DNA of 27,838 nt from JBFWUW01 sp050247075. GTDB lineage: Bacteria > Planctomycetota > Planctomycetia > Pirellulales > JBFWUW01. The position numbers and the translations under genes are program-made. The notes under the pieces were generated by a model. The model made no database searches and was not told the DNA's origin. It saw nothing but the letters and a program-made list of their open reading frames with translations. Numbering within the stretch: the stretch's first letter is position 1; each line of letters opens with the position of its first letter. This document shows positions 7,411-13,333 of this stretch, piece after piece. The DNA lies in NCBI GenBank assembly GCA_050247075.1, contig JBFWUW010000083.1, positions 1 to 27,838 on the forward strand, written 5' to 3'.

Positions 7411-8529
7411 CTACGCCAGCGTCTGGACTTCCACGGAGACCACCGCCGGCAGGTCGCGGACGATGGCGTTCCAGGAATCGCCGCTGTCGGTTGAGGCGTA
7501 GACCTGCCCGCCCGTCGTGCCAAAGTAAACGCCGCAAGAATCGAGCTGGTCCACGCACATCGCGTCGCGCAGCACGTTGACATAGCAATCTTGCTGCGGC
7601 AGGCCGTTGGTGAGGGCTTCCCACTCGTTGCCGCCGCTGCGGCTGCGGTAAACGCGCAGCTTGCCCTCCGGCGGAAAGTGCTCGGAATCGCTCTTAATCG
7701 GCACGACGTAGATCGTTTCGGGCTCGTGCGCGTGGACCTCAATCGGAAAACCAAAATCGGTTGGCAAGTTGCCGCTGACCTCGTGCCAGTTTTCGCCCGC
7801 GTCGTCGGTGCGCAACACGTCCCAATGCTTCTGCATGAACAGCACGTCGGGTCGCGTGGGATGCATGGCAATGCGATGCACGCAATGGCCGACCTCGGCG
7901 TTGGGGTCGGGCAGAACGTATTGCGATTGCAGCCCGCGGTTGATCGGCTTCCAGTTTTGGCCGCCGTCGTCGCTGCGGAACGCGCCGGCCGCGGAAATAG
8001 CGATGTAAATTCGCTGTGGATTCTTGGGATCGAGCACGATGGTATGCAAGCCCATGCCCCCCGCGCCAGGCTGCCAGAACTGGCCCGATCCGTGGCCGCG
8101 CAGGCCAGAGAGTTCTTGCCAGCTCTTGCCGCCATCCGTCGATTTGAACAGCGCGGCATCCTCCACGCCGGCAAAGACCGTATCGGCCTCGTGCAGGGAA
8201 GGCTCCAAGTGCCACACCCGCTTGAATTCCCAAGGGTGCGGAGTGCCGTCGTACCACAAGTGGGTGCCGGTAACGCCGTCGTAGACAAACTTGTTATCGA
8301 CCGGCTCCCACGTTTGGCCGCCATCGTCCGACCGTTGAATCATCTGCCCAAACCAACCGCTGCATTGTGAGGCATACAGCCGGTCTGGGTTTATCGGCGA
8401 GCCTTTCAGGTGGTAAATCTCCCAGCCGGCAAAGAACGGGCCGTGGACTTCCCACTTCTTGCGCTGGCCGTCGGACGTGAGTACGAACGCGCCCTTGCGC
8501 GTGCCGACAAGGACTCGAACTTTTGACAC
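7411..8529 (-). CDS. Cytoplasmic BNR/Asp-box beta-propeller (sialidase/VPS10-like)
   Basis: This 372-residue protein has six Asp-box-like repeats: SDDGGQTW, STDGGKSW, SDDGGQNW, TDDAGENW, SRSGGNEW and STDSGDSW, the fifth degenerate. That predicts a six-bladed (or larger) propeller related to BNR/sialidase and YCF48-like folds. No signal peptide is present, which is unusual for sialidases and argues for an intracellular role. The start is set by a strong Shine-Dalgarno AAGGAG ending 6 bases before the GTG at 8529; the in-frame ATG at 8559 would place that SD inside the gene. It leads a two-gene unit with the MoaD/ThiS-like gene. Enzymatic sialidase activity is not supported: I see no Arg triad that I can assign. 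Confidence 0.87.
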   Translation of the reverse strand: MSKVRVLVGTRKGAFVLTSDGQRKKWEVHGPFFAGWEIYHLKGSPINPDRLYASQCSGWFGQMIQRSDDGGQTWEPVDNKFVYDGVTGTHLWYDGTPHPWEFKRVWHLEPSLHEADTVFAGVEDAALFKSTDGGKSWQELSGLRGHGSGQFWQPGAGGMGLHTIVLDPKNPQRIYIAISAAGAFRSDDGGQNWKPINRGLQSQYVLPDPNAEVGHCVHRIAMHPTRPDVLFMQKHWDVLRTDDAGENWHEVSGNLPTDFGFPIEVHAHEPETIYVVPIKSDSEHFPPEGKLRVYRSRSGGNEWEALTNGLPQQDCYVNVLRDAMCVDQLDSCGVYFGTTGGQVYASTDSGDSWNAIVRDLPAVVSVEVQTLA

Positions 8530-8534
8530 GTATT

Positions 8535-8541
8535 GCTCCTT
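8535..8541 (-). promoter_or_regulatory. Strong ribosome binding site that fixes the GTG start
   Basis: The minus strand reads GGAAAGGAGCAATAC directly before GTG. It is one of the few clear Shine-Dalgarno sequences in the window and decides between ATG 8559 and GTG 8529. Confidence 0.8.
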
Positions 8542-8568
8542 TCCCGTGGTTCCGAACATAGGGGATAA

Positions 8569-8599
8569 ATAATATCCATTCGCGTGCGGGGTTGGTCAA
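8569..8599 (-). promoter_or_regulatory. Candidate promoter for the propeller/MoaD pair
   Basis: On the minus strand TTGACC (8594-8599) and TATTAT (8569-8574) are separated by 19 bases, slightly long. It sits about 40 bases before the GTG start in the 96-bp gap after glycerate kinase, and suggests that the pair has its own promoter. Confidence 0.4.
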
Positions 8600-8625
8600 C
8601 GGGGCGTGGATCGGAACGAAGATTT

Positions 8626-10065
8626 CTAGTTGCGACCCTCTGTTTCCACCCGATCGACGACTACCACGCGCAGGTCGCAGACGTTTGTGTGGGTTGGCCC
8701 TGTCTTGATCAACGCCGTTAGGGGTTCAAAGAAGTGGTAGGCGTCGTTGCGGGCCAGAAAGTCGGCCGGATCAAGGCCCTGCGCGGCTGCTTGCCCCAAA
8801 ATTTCGGCATCGAACCATGCGCCGGCGGCGTCGGTGGGACCATCCTCGCCATCGGTTCCTCCCGACAGAATGACGATACCTCCCAAGTGGTCTGCCGAAC
8901 GCGAGCCGATTTCATCCAGGGCCGCCAGCACCAATTGTTGGTTGCGGCCTCCGCGGCCGCGCTTGGCGGCCGGAGCAAGCTGAACGACCGGCTCGCCGCC
9001 GCTGATTAAGCAGTCAGGCCCACGTTGGCCGCGCATCTCCAAAGCCATGCCGGCCAGGTGCCGCCCCACCTCTTCGGCTTGCCCTTCTAAACGGGTGGCC
9101 GAATTCATGGCCGCCGAGTAGCCCCGTCGCTCGGCTTCCAACCCGGCGGCATCGACGGCGACGGCGTTGTTGCCGATGACGATGGGAAGGCTGAGGGCAG
9201 AGGTATGAGGTATGAGGTATGAGGTATGAGTCGGAATTGCTGTTGGCTGATGGCTGATGGCTGACGGCTCTTCTTGTGAAGTGGTCTTTTCTCGCAACGC
9301 TTGCCACACTATTGCTGGTATGTCGCTTGGTTGCTTCGCGAATTGTTGCAAGACGGCCAGGGCTTCGGCGGGTGTGGAGGTGTCGGGCACCGTCGGACCA
9401 GAACCGATGATGTCCAGCGGGTCGCCCGGTACATCGGAAATGATCAGCGTGACAAGCCGGCCAGCGCGGCAGGCTCGCGCGATCCCGCCCCCTTTCAGCC
9501 TGCTAAGTTGTTTGCGGACGGTGTTGAGCTGCTGGATGTTCGCGCCGGCACCGCTGAGGAACCGCGTGACTTGCAGTTTGTCGGCCAGCGAGATGCCGTC
9601 GACTGGGGCAGGCAACAAGGCCGAGGCCCCGCCGGATAACAGGCAGATGCACAAGTCGTGGGAACCGAGCGCTTCCACCAACCGCAATATCTCGCGGCTG
9701 CCCACGGCTCCCTGTTCCGTTGGTTCGTTCACGCCAGCCGGCCGGGCCGCATGCAGCTTGATGCGCGTCAGCGGACGAACGCAATCGGCTGGCACATTGA
9801 CCAGTCCCCCGACTTGTTTTTCGGCCAGCAGTTCTGGTCCCAAGGCTGCTTCCAGCCCCGCTGCCATGCCGGCACCCGCCTTACCAGCGCCAACCACCAC
9901 AATCCGGCCAATCTGGGCCAGGTCGAACGTATGGTCCCCCAGCAGCAACAGTCCCTCTTCCACGCGCACGTTGTCGGCGATCAAGCGTTCGGAACGGACA
10001 GCCTCCAGACCGGCTCGCCAAATGGCCAAGGCATCTTCGCGAAGTTGTTCAGCGGAACGCGGCAT
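8626..10065 (-). CDS. Glycerate 2-kinase (MOFRL/DUF4147 type) with a repeat-derived insert
   Basis: The 479-residue protein should phosphorylate (R)-glycerate to 2-phosphoglycerate with ATP, linking glyoxylate, serine or photorespiration-like carbon to glycolysis. Family marks are GAGKAGAGMA (59-68), LLSGGASALLPAP (about 142-154), VRKQLSRLKGGGIA (about 183-196), and the C-terminal MOFRL domain with SGGEPVV, NQQLVLAAL and SGGTDGEDGPTDAAGA. Residues 268-292 are a low-complexity insert encoded by two 7-bp tandem arrays; it lies between the two main domains and leaves the frame open. I use the ATG at 10065; an in-frame extension to 10164 lacks family similarity. The BFD-like gene lies upstream on the same strand, 189 bp away. 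Confidence 0.9.
   Translation of the reverse strand: MPRSAEQLREDALAIWRAGLEAVRSERLIADNVRVEEGLLLLGDHTFDLAQIGRIVVVGAGKAGAGMAAGLEAALGPELLAEKQVGGLVNVPADCVRPLTRIKLHAARPAGVNEPTEQGAVGSREILRLVEALGSHDLCICLLSGGASALLPAPVDGISLADKLQVTRFLSGAGANIQQLNTVRKQLSRLKGGGIARACRAGRLVTLIISDVPGDPLDIIGSGPTVPDTSTPAEALAVLQQFAKQPSDIPAIVWQALREKTTSQEEPSAISHQPTAIPTHTSYLIPHTSALSLPIVIGNNAVAVDAAGLEAERRGYSAAMNSATRLEGQAEEVGRHLAGMALEMRGQRGPDCLISGGEPVVQLAPAAKRGRGGRNQQLVLAALDEIGSRSADHLGGIVILSGGTDGEDGPTDAAGAWFDAEILGQAAAQGLDPADFLARNDAYHFFEPLTALIKTGPTHTNVCDLRVVVVDRVETEGRN
9200..9230. repeat. Heptamer tandem array GAGGTAT, inside glycerate kinase
   Basis: The plus strand holds four perfect 7-bp units and GAG of a fifth. Read on the minus strand in the glycerate kinase frame it gives HTSYLIPHTS. 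The same unit, on the opposite strand, occurs at 10680-10704. Confidence 0.9.
9244..9269. repeat. Heptamer tandem array TGGCTGA, inside glycerate kinase
   Basis: Three perfect 7-bp units (9244-9264) are followed by a decayed partial unit CGGCT. In the glycerate kinase frame it encodes SAISHQP. It lies 13 bp from the GAGGTAT array. Confidence 0.88.
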
Positions 10066-10211
10066 AATGCACGGAGACTCGACCGGAATGGTGGATATTG
10101 AATTTTCGCCGAGAGACGCGGCCTGGATGGTTTTCGTTGGTTGCCCCGCACTGAAGGGGAACATCCTTGCCTGGCAACCACCGAGGGATGGGGCGGATAA
10201 CCTCGCATCTT

Positions 10212-10236
10212 GCCGGCATGGTGGGAGCCATGCGGC
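10212..10236. terminator. Hairpin downstream of the BFD-like gene
   Basis: GCCGGCATGG (10212-10221) pairs with CCATGCGGC (10228-10236) around TGGGAG, with one bulged G. It lies 19 bases past the stop of the minus-strand BFD-like gene. There is no T-tract, so it could be a transcript-end structure or a repeat. Confidence 0.35.
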
Positions 10237-10254
10237 TACGTTGGTGCCAGGCGG

Positions 10255-10554
10255 CTACTCTTCTAAAGGTATCTCCGCCGCGCCGGGCGGGGGCGTGCCA
10301 CCACCGGCGCGGATGTACTTGCCTCGTAACTGGGCGTACTCCTCGGGCGTCGGCTCATGTTCCTGGGCTTCTCCCCCCACCATGGCCTGCTCGAACAGCT
10401 TTGTGAGAAACGGGCGGCACCATCCGCAGCCGGTCCCCGCGCCAAAGCACTCGCTCAACTGCCCCGCCCGCTTCGGCCGTTCGACACGGATAAAATTAAT
10501 CACCTTTCGCTTGGTGACGTGGAAGCAGAGGCAGAGTTCGTCGTCGGGAGTCAC
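10255..10554 (-). CDS. BFD-like [2Fe-2S]-binding protein
   Basis: This 99-residue protein resembles bacterioferritin-associated ferredoxin and the fer2_BFD domain. The cluster ligands should be Cys8 and Cys10 (LCLC) with Cys43 and Cys46 (GCGWC), the CxC...CxxC spacing of the family; an extra Cys36 precedes them. BFD delivers electrons to bacterioferritin for iron release, but many small BFD-domain proteins serve other redox partners, and no bacterioferritin gene is in view. The C-terminal 40 residues are Pro/Gly/Glu-rich and probably disordered. The start is a GTG at 10554 with no clear SD, chosen because MTPDDELCLC is directly next to the cluster motif; the start is less certain than the family. 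Confidence 0.82.
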   Translation of the reverse strand: MTPDDELCLCFHVTKRKVINFIRVERPKRAGQLSECFGAGTGCGWCRPFLTKLFEQAMVGGEAQEHEPTPEEYAQLRGKYIRAGGGTPPPGAAEIPLEE

Positions 10555-10566
10555 GGGGGGAACTTA

Positions 10567-10600
10567 GATTTTGGATTTTGGAATTTCGATTTTGGATTGC
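10567..10600. repeat. Heptamer array GATTTTG, intergenic
   Basis: Four consecutive 7-bp units run from 10567 to 10594, the third decayed to GAATTTC, followed by a partial GATTGC. It lies just upstream of the GTG of the BFD-like gene. Confidence 0.8.
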
Positions 10601-10625
10601 AAATGGATGCCGCCAATTGGGGGTT

Positions 10626-10645
10626 GTTAGCCGTTAGCCGTCGGC
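10626..10645. repeat. Short heptamer array GTTAGCC, intergenic
   Basis: Two perfect units (10626-10639) are followed by a decayed unit GTCGGC. On its own it is weak; the context of three other 7-bp arrays gives it weight. Confidence 0.55.
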
Positions 10646-10679
10646 AACCAGCCCGCGTTTCGATGCTGATAGCTAATCA

Positions 10680-10704
10680 ACCTCATACCTCATACCTCAT
10701 ACCT
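10680..10704. repeat. Heptamer array ACCTCAT, at the 3' end of the peptidase gene
   Basis: Three perfect units and ACCT of a fourth. It is the reverse complement of the GAGGTAT unit at 9200-9230. On the minus strand it supplies the last residues RYEV and the TGA stop of the M20 peptidase. Confidence 0.9.
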
Positions 10705-11955
10705 TCCCACTGCCAGCCGCAACGCAATCCTGCACGCTCTTTGGTATGCGGCTATATCCAGGCGTTCGTTGACGGTGTGGACGTCCATTTGCCCGCAGCC
10801 CATGGTGACGGTGGGAATGCCGTGGGCACTCATCCAGTTGGCGTCGAGCCCGCCGTTGGAGATGACGCGGGTTGGCTCGCCGCCGATGGAGCGGATGGCC
10901 GCTTCGACCGCGGCTACGCACGGCTCGTGGCTGTTCAGCACGAACGATTCGTAGTCCAGACGGCTCTCGACCTGCACGCTGCCCGCCGCACCGGTAACGC
11001 TGCGGACCTCAATCGCGGCATCGCGAAAGGCTTGCTCGATGTTGGTCAGAATCAGTTTGCGAAACTCGCTGTCGTGGCTGCGGGCCTCGGCCTTGAGTTC
11101 GACCCGGTCGGTAATGACATTAGTCGCGCCGCCACCATTGATCCAGCCAATGTTGCTGGTGCCGCGGAAGACATCTTTCTGCACCAGTCCCAGCCAACCT
11201 TCGCGGTGCAGCCGGGCTATCGCCACCCCAGCCAAGGCGATGGCACTGACCCCTTTTTCTGGGGCCACGCCGGCGTGGCTGGCCAGGCCGGTTAACGTGA
11301 TGGAGAGCCGATAGGCACCGGTCGCCCCCACGGTAACTTTTTCCGGCGCACCGCCATCCCAGTTGAAGGCCAACTTGGGCCCGCCCAGCTTGCTCTGTTG
11401 CACGAACTGCGAACCGTGCAGCCCGACCTCCTCTTGCACGACCCACAAGAACGTCAGCGGCGGGTGGGGCAGCTTGCGCCGTACGATGTTCAGGGCTGCC
11501 GTTAATATGGTTGCCGCGCCGGCCCGATCATCCGCGCCCAAGCCGGTTTTGGGATCGGCCGACCGAACGAACTCTCCCTCTTGAACGGGCTGGCACCCCA
11601 CGCAGAGCGGCACGGTATCCAGGTGCGCCATCAGCAATCGTCGCGGCCCCTTGAGGGTGCCGGGCAGCTTCAGAATCAAGTTGCCGACTTCTCCCTTGAG
11701 CGGGCTTTTTTGGTGGGCGTTGTCCATGCTGGTGGCCGCATCCGGCACGCCGGTCTTGCGGAGCTTCTTGCGGATGGTCTCCCAAATGCGGCCCTCCTCG
11801 CCGCTCTTGCCGGGGATGGCCATCAATTCCATCACCAGATTTAATGCTTCTTGGGCGTCCGGTTCCATCGAAATGGGCAAAGCGGCCGCATTCACGCTGC
11901 TGGACTTACGGCTCTTGGCGGTCTTGGCGGGCGATGATTTCTTCGCGGGAGACAT
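10690..11955 (-). CDS. M20/M28-type metallopeptidase (tripeptidase T-like)
   Basis: The 421-residue protein is a dizinc aminopeptidase/deacylase of the M20 group, likely cytoplasmic and active on small peptides. Metal and catalytic residues are visible: His111 and Asp113 (AHLDT), Asp142 (GADDRAG), Glu175-Glu176 (QEEVG), Asp200 (NWDGG) and His393 (VHTVNE). The dimerisation-domain segment SHAGVAPEKGVSAI is present. The first 30 residues are a Lys/Ser/Ala-rich tail of the AKK-SPAK type, not part of the fold. The last residues RYEV and the stop come from a 7-bp tandem array, so the natural C-terminus was probably altered. The ATG at 11955 lacks an SD. Only the BFD-like gene follows on this strand, after a repeat-filled gap. 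Confidence 0.88.
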   Translation of the reverse strand: MSPAKKSSPAKTAKSRKSSSVNAAALPISMEPDAQEALNLVMELMAIPGKSGEEGRIWETIRKKLRKTGVPDAATSMDNAHQKSPLKGEVGNLILKLPGTLKGPRRLLMAHLDTVPLCVGCQPVQEGEFVRSADPKTGLGADDRAGAATILTAALNIVRRKLPHPPLTFLWVVQEEVGLHGSQFVQQSKLGGPKLAFNWDGGAPEKVTVGATGAYRLSITLTGLASHAGVAPEKGVSAIALAGVAIARLHREGWLGLVQKDVFRGTSNIGWINGGGATNVITDRVELKAEARSHDSEFRKLILTNIEQAFRDAAIEVRSVTGAAGSVQVESRLDYESFVLNSHEPCVAAVEAAIRSIGGEPTRVISNGGLDANWMSAHGIPTVTMGCGQMDVHTVNERLDIAAYQRACRIALRLAVGRYEV

Positions 11956-12382
11956 GGCGTAGATAAGGCGTCATGGGTGAATGAGGACTTGGCAAGCGGG
12001 TGTCATCTTACTCTGCGCGGGCCTCAACGCCCAATCGCTGGCCTTTGGGTCCGCAATGCAAACCTGGCTCTTCATTGTTGCTGTAACACCAGGTAGGAAT
12101 CTTCGCTGTTATCCGTAGCAAGTGCATGGCGGTCGATCGCATCGACGACGGGGTGTCGTCGTTTTGATGTCAATTGCCGTTCGGGGCCCACGCCACTTGC
12201 CCGCCGAGGTTGGCTGTGTCATTTGTCGTAAACCACTATTACTGCATGGCTTACGTCTTAGATTGCAGCATTGCAAGCGGTGCCGCACCCTTTTGGCACG
12301 CACCTTGCTTTTTGGTCATTCCGTTAAGCTCGCCATGAGGTGGGCTAGGAAAGGGACCCACTAAGAAGCAAAGGGAAATGCC
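11956..12382. other. Divergent intergenic region before the His-rich gene
   Basis: This 427-bp stretch separates the minus-strand peptidase from the plus-strand secreted protein. It holds a terminator-like hairpin at 12143-12165 and the ribosome binding site before 12383. A frame at 12122-12364 has two CxxC pairs but nothing else that supports coding. Confidence 0.5.
12143..12165 (+). terminator. Intrinsic terminator-like hairpin with T-tract
   Basis: CGACGAC and GTCGTCG form a perfect 7-bp stem around GGGGT and are followed at once by TTTT. On the plus strand it sits about 215 bases upstream of the His-rich gene, with no plus-strand gene before it. It could end a small RNA or act as an attenuator in a long leader. 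Confidence 0.45.
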
Positions 12383-12910
12383 ATGACCATTCACCGCACC
12401 TTGTTGGCAGCCTCCATGTTGATCCTGGGAGTTTTTGCTTCGGCCAATACGGCCAAGGCCGAGCACATCCACGATCTGGCCGAAGACCTGGAAGGCATGA
12501 GCCGGGCACTCGTTAGCGAATACCAAGCCCATTACCGTTACCTGCCGGAATACCGGCACCTGATGCACGACGCGATGCAAGTTGCCAAGTTGGCCAGCCA
12601 TATTCACGATATGACCGATTACCGTGCCAGCCTGCGGCACATCCAACACGACTTGCATGAGTTGGACGACCTGTACCACCACATGGAGAACACGTTGGAT
12701 CGCGTGGAGAGCTACCGCGGTTTTCGTCACGGCACGCGACATGTGCGAGGTTTGATGCACACGTTCCACGATACCCTGGAGCACCTGCAAGACGATGTGG
12801 CGGAGCTGACGGCTCCTCCGCGACCGGTTTACCCTGGCCCCGGCTTCCGCCAACCGCCGATAAGCCGCCCAGGCATACAGTTTCAGTTCCGTTTTCCCTT
12901 CGGCCGCTAA
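12383..12910 (+). CDS. His-rich secreted helical protein, function unknown
   Basis: The 175-residue protein has a clear Sec signal peptide (about 1-26, ending ANTAKA before EH). The mature part carries 17 histidines in about 149 residues, spread along predicted amphipathic helices with pairs such as HIHD (twice), HDLHELDD and YHH. The last 35 residues are Pro/Arg/Phe-rich and probably disordered. The histidine content suggests metal or heme contact or pH-sensitive packing in the periplasm, but I do not recognise a family. The start is supported by AAAGGGA ending 6 bases before the ATG. A strong hairpin follows the gene, so it looks monocistronic. Confidence 0.8.
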   Translation: MTIHRTLLAASMLILGVFASANTAKAEHIHDLAEDLEGMSRALVSEYQAHYRYLPEYRHLMHDAMQVAKLASHIHDMTDYRASLRHIQHDLHELDDLYHHMENTLDRVESYRGFRHGTRHVRGLMHTFHDTLEHLQDDVAELTAPPRPVYPGPGFRQPPISRPGIQFQFRFPFGR

Positions 12911-13333
12911 CTTGGTTTTCTGAAATCTAGAGGCACGCCAGCAAGCTCCTCGCCCGGAATCGGGTGCGGGAGCTTGTGGCGTTTATAGAGCAACAATTCA
13001 TATTACTTTTTGGTTAAAATGCCGTGAGTACTGGCGAAGAAAATTCAGGCAATTCACAGCCGGGCTTCATCTTCGGTTCAGGTAGCTGCAGGTAGACTTA
13101 GCGTCTTGTGAGGGATTTGAGGGTTGCTGAGTCGGACAATTGCAGGAATAATTGCAATAATTCGTCTCGAACTACGAATCTAGGAACAGATTGCGTACCC
13201 CCTAAATTAGGTCGCCCCCGGTATTTCCGGGCCCTGCCTGGCGGCCGTTCGAGAAGAGAGAGCCTGTAGATAGCACTAGTTATATCGCGCACGGCGTCGC
13301 GCTTAGCGATGCTTCGCACTTGGAGCTTCGCCC
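12911..13333. other. Intergenic region before the FG-GAP lipoprotein gene
   Basis: Apart from the hairpin at 12935-12982, I see no supported gene, RNA or strong promoter in this 423-bp stretch. It is AT-richer in its middle than the flanking genes. Confidence 0.5.
12935..12982 (+). terminator. Strong hairpin after the His-rich gene
   Basis: ACGCCAGCAAGCTCC (12935-12949) pairs with GGAGCTTGTGGCGT (12969-12982) with one bulged G, and an inner CCCG/CGGG stem closes the loop. It lies 25 bases past the stop. Only a short TTTA follows, so it may be a weak intrinsic terminator or an mRNA-stabilising end. Confidence 0.6.

Noticed and set aside
7398..8324. Long minus-strand frame that continues upstream from the MoaD/ThiS-like gene
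   Set aside because: It overlaps the BNR propeller in another frame and is low-complexity Arg/Ser/Thr-rich translation; the MoaD similarity begins at the ATG at 7397.
7411..8529. Annotation of the propeller as an active exo-alpha-sialidase
   Set aside because: Only Asp-box repeats are visible; no catalytic Arg triad or Tyr/Glu pair could be assigned, and there is no signal peptide.
9200..9269. CRISPR array
   Set aside because: The repeats are 7 bp long and directly adjacent without unique spacers, and no cas gene is present.
9257..10567. 436-residue plus-strand frame opposite glycerate kinase and the BFD-like gene
   Set aside because: It is antisense to two recognised genes, Ser/Pro/Ala-rich and without any domain; a by-product of GC-rich third positions.
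10357..11295. 312-residue plus-strand frame opposite the peptidase
   Set aside because: It covers repeat-filled intergenic DNA and the antisense of the M20 catalytic core, with no recognisable fold.
12122..12364. 80-residue frame with CVIC and CKRC pairs, resembling a zinc ribbon
   Set aside because: The rest is Arg/Leu-rich with no SD and no domain, and a terminator-like hairpin lies within it; two CxxC pairs alone can arise by chance.
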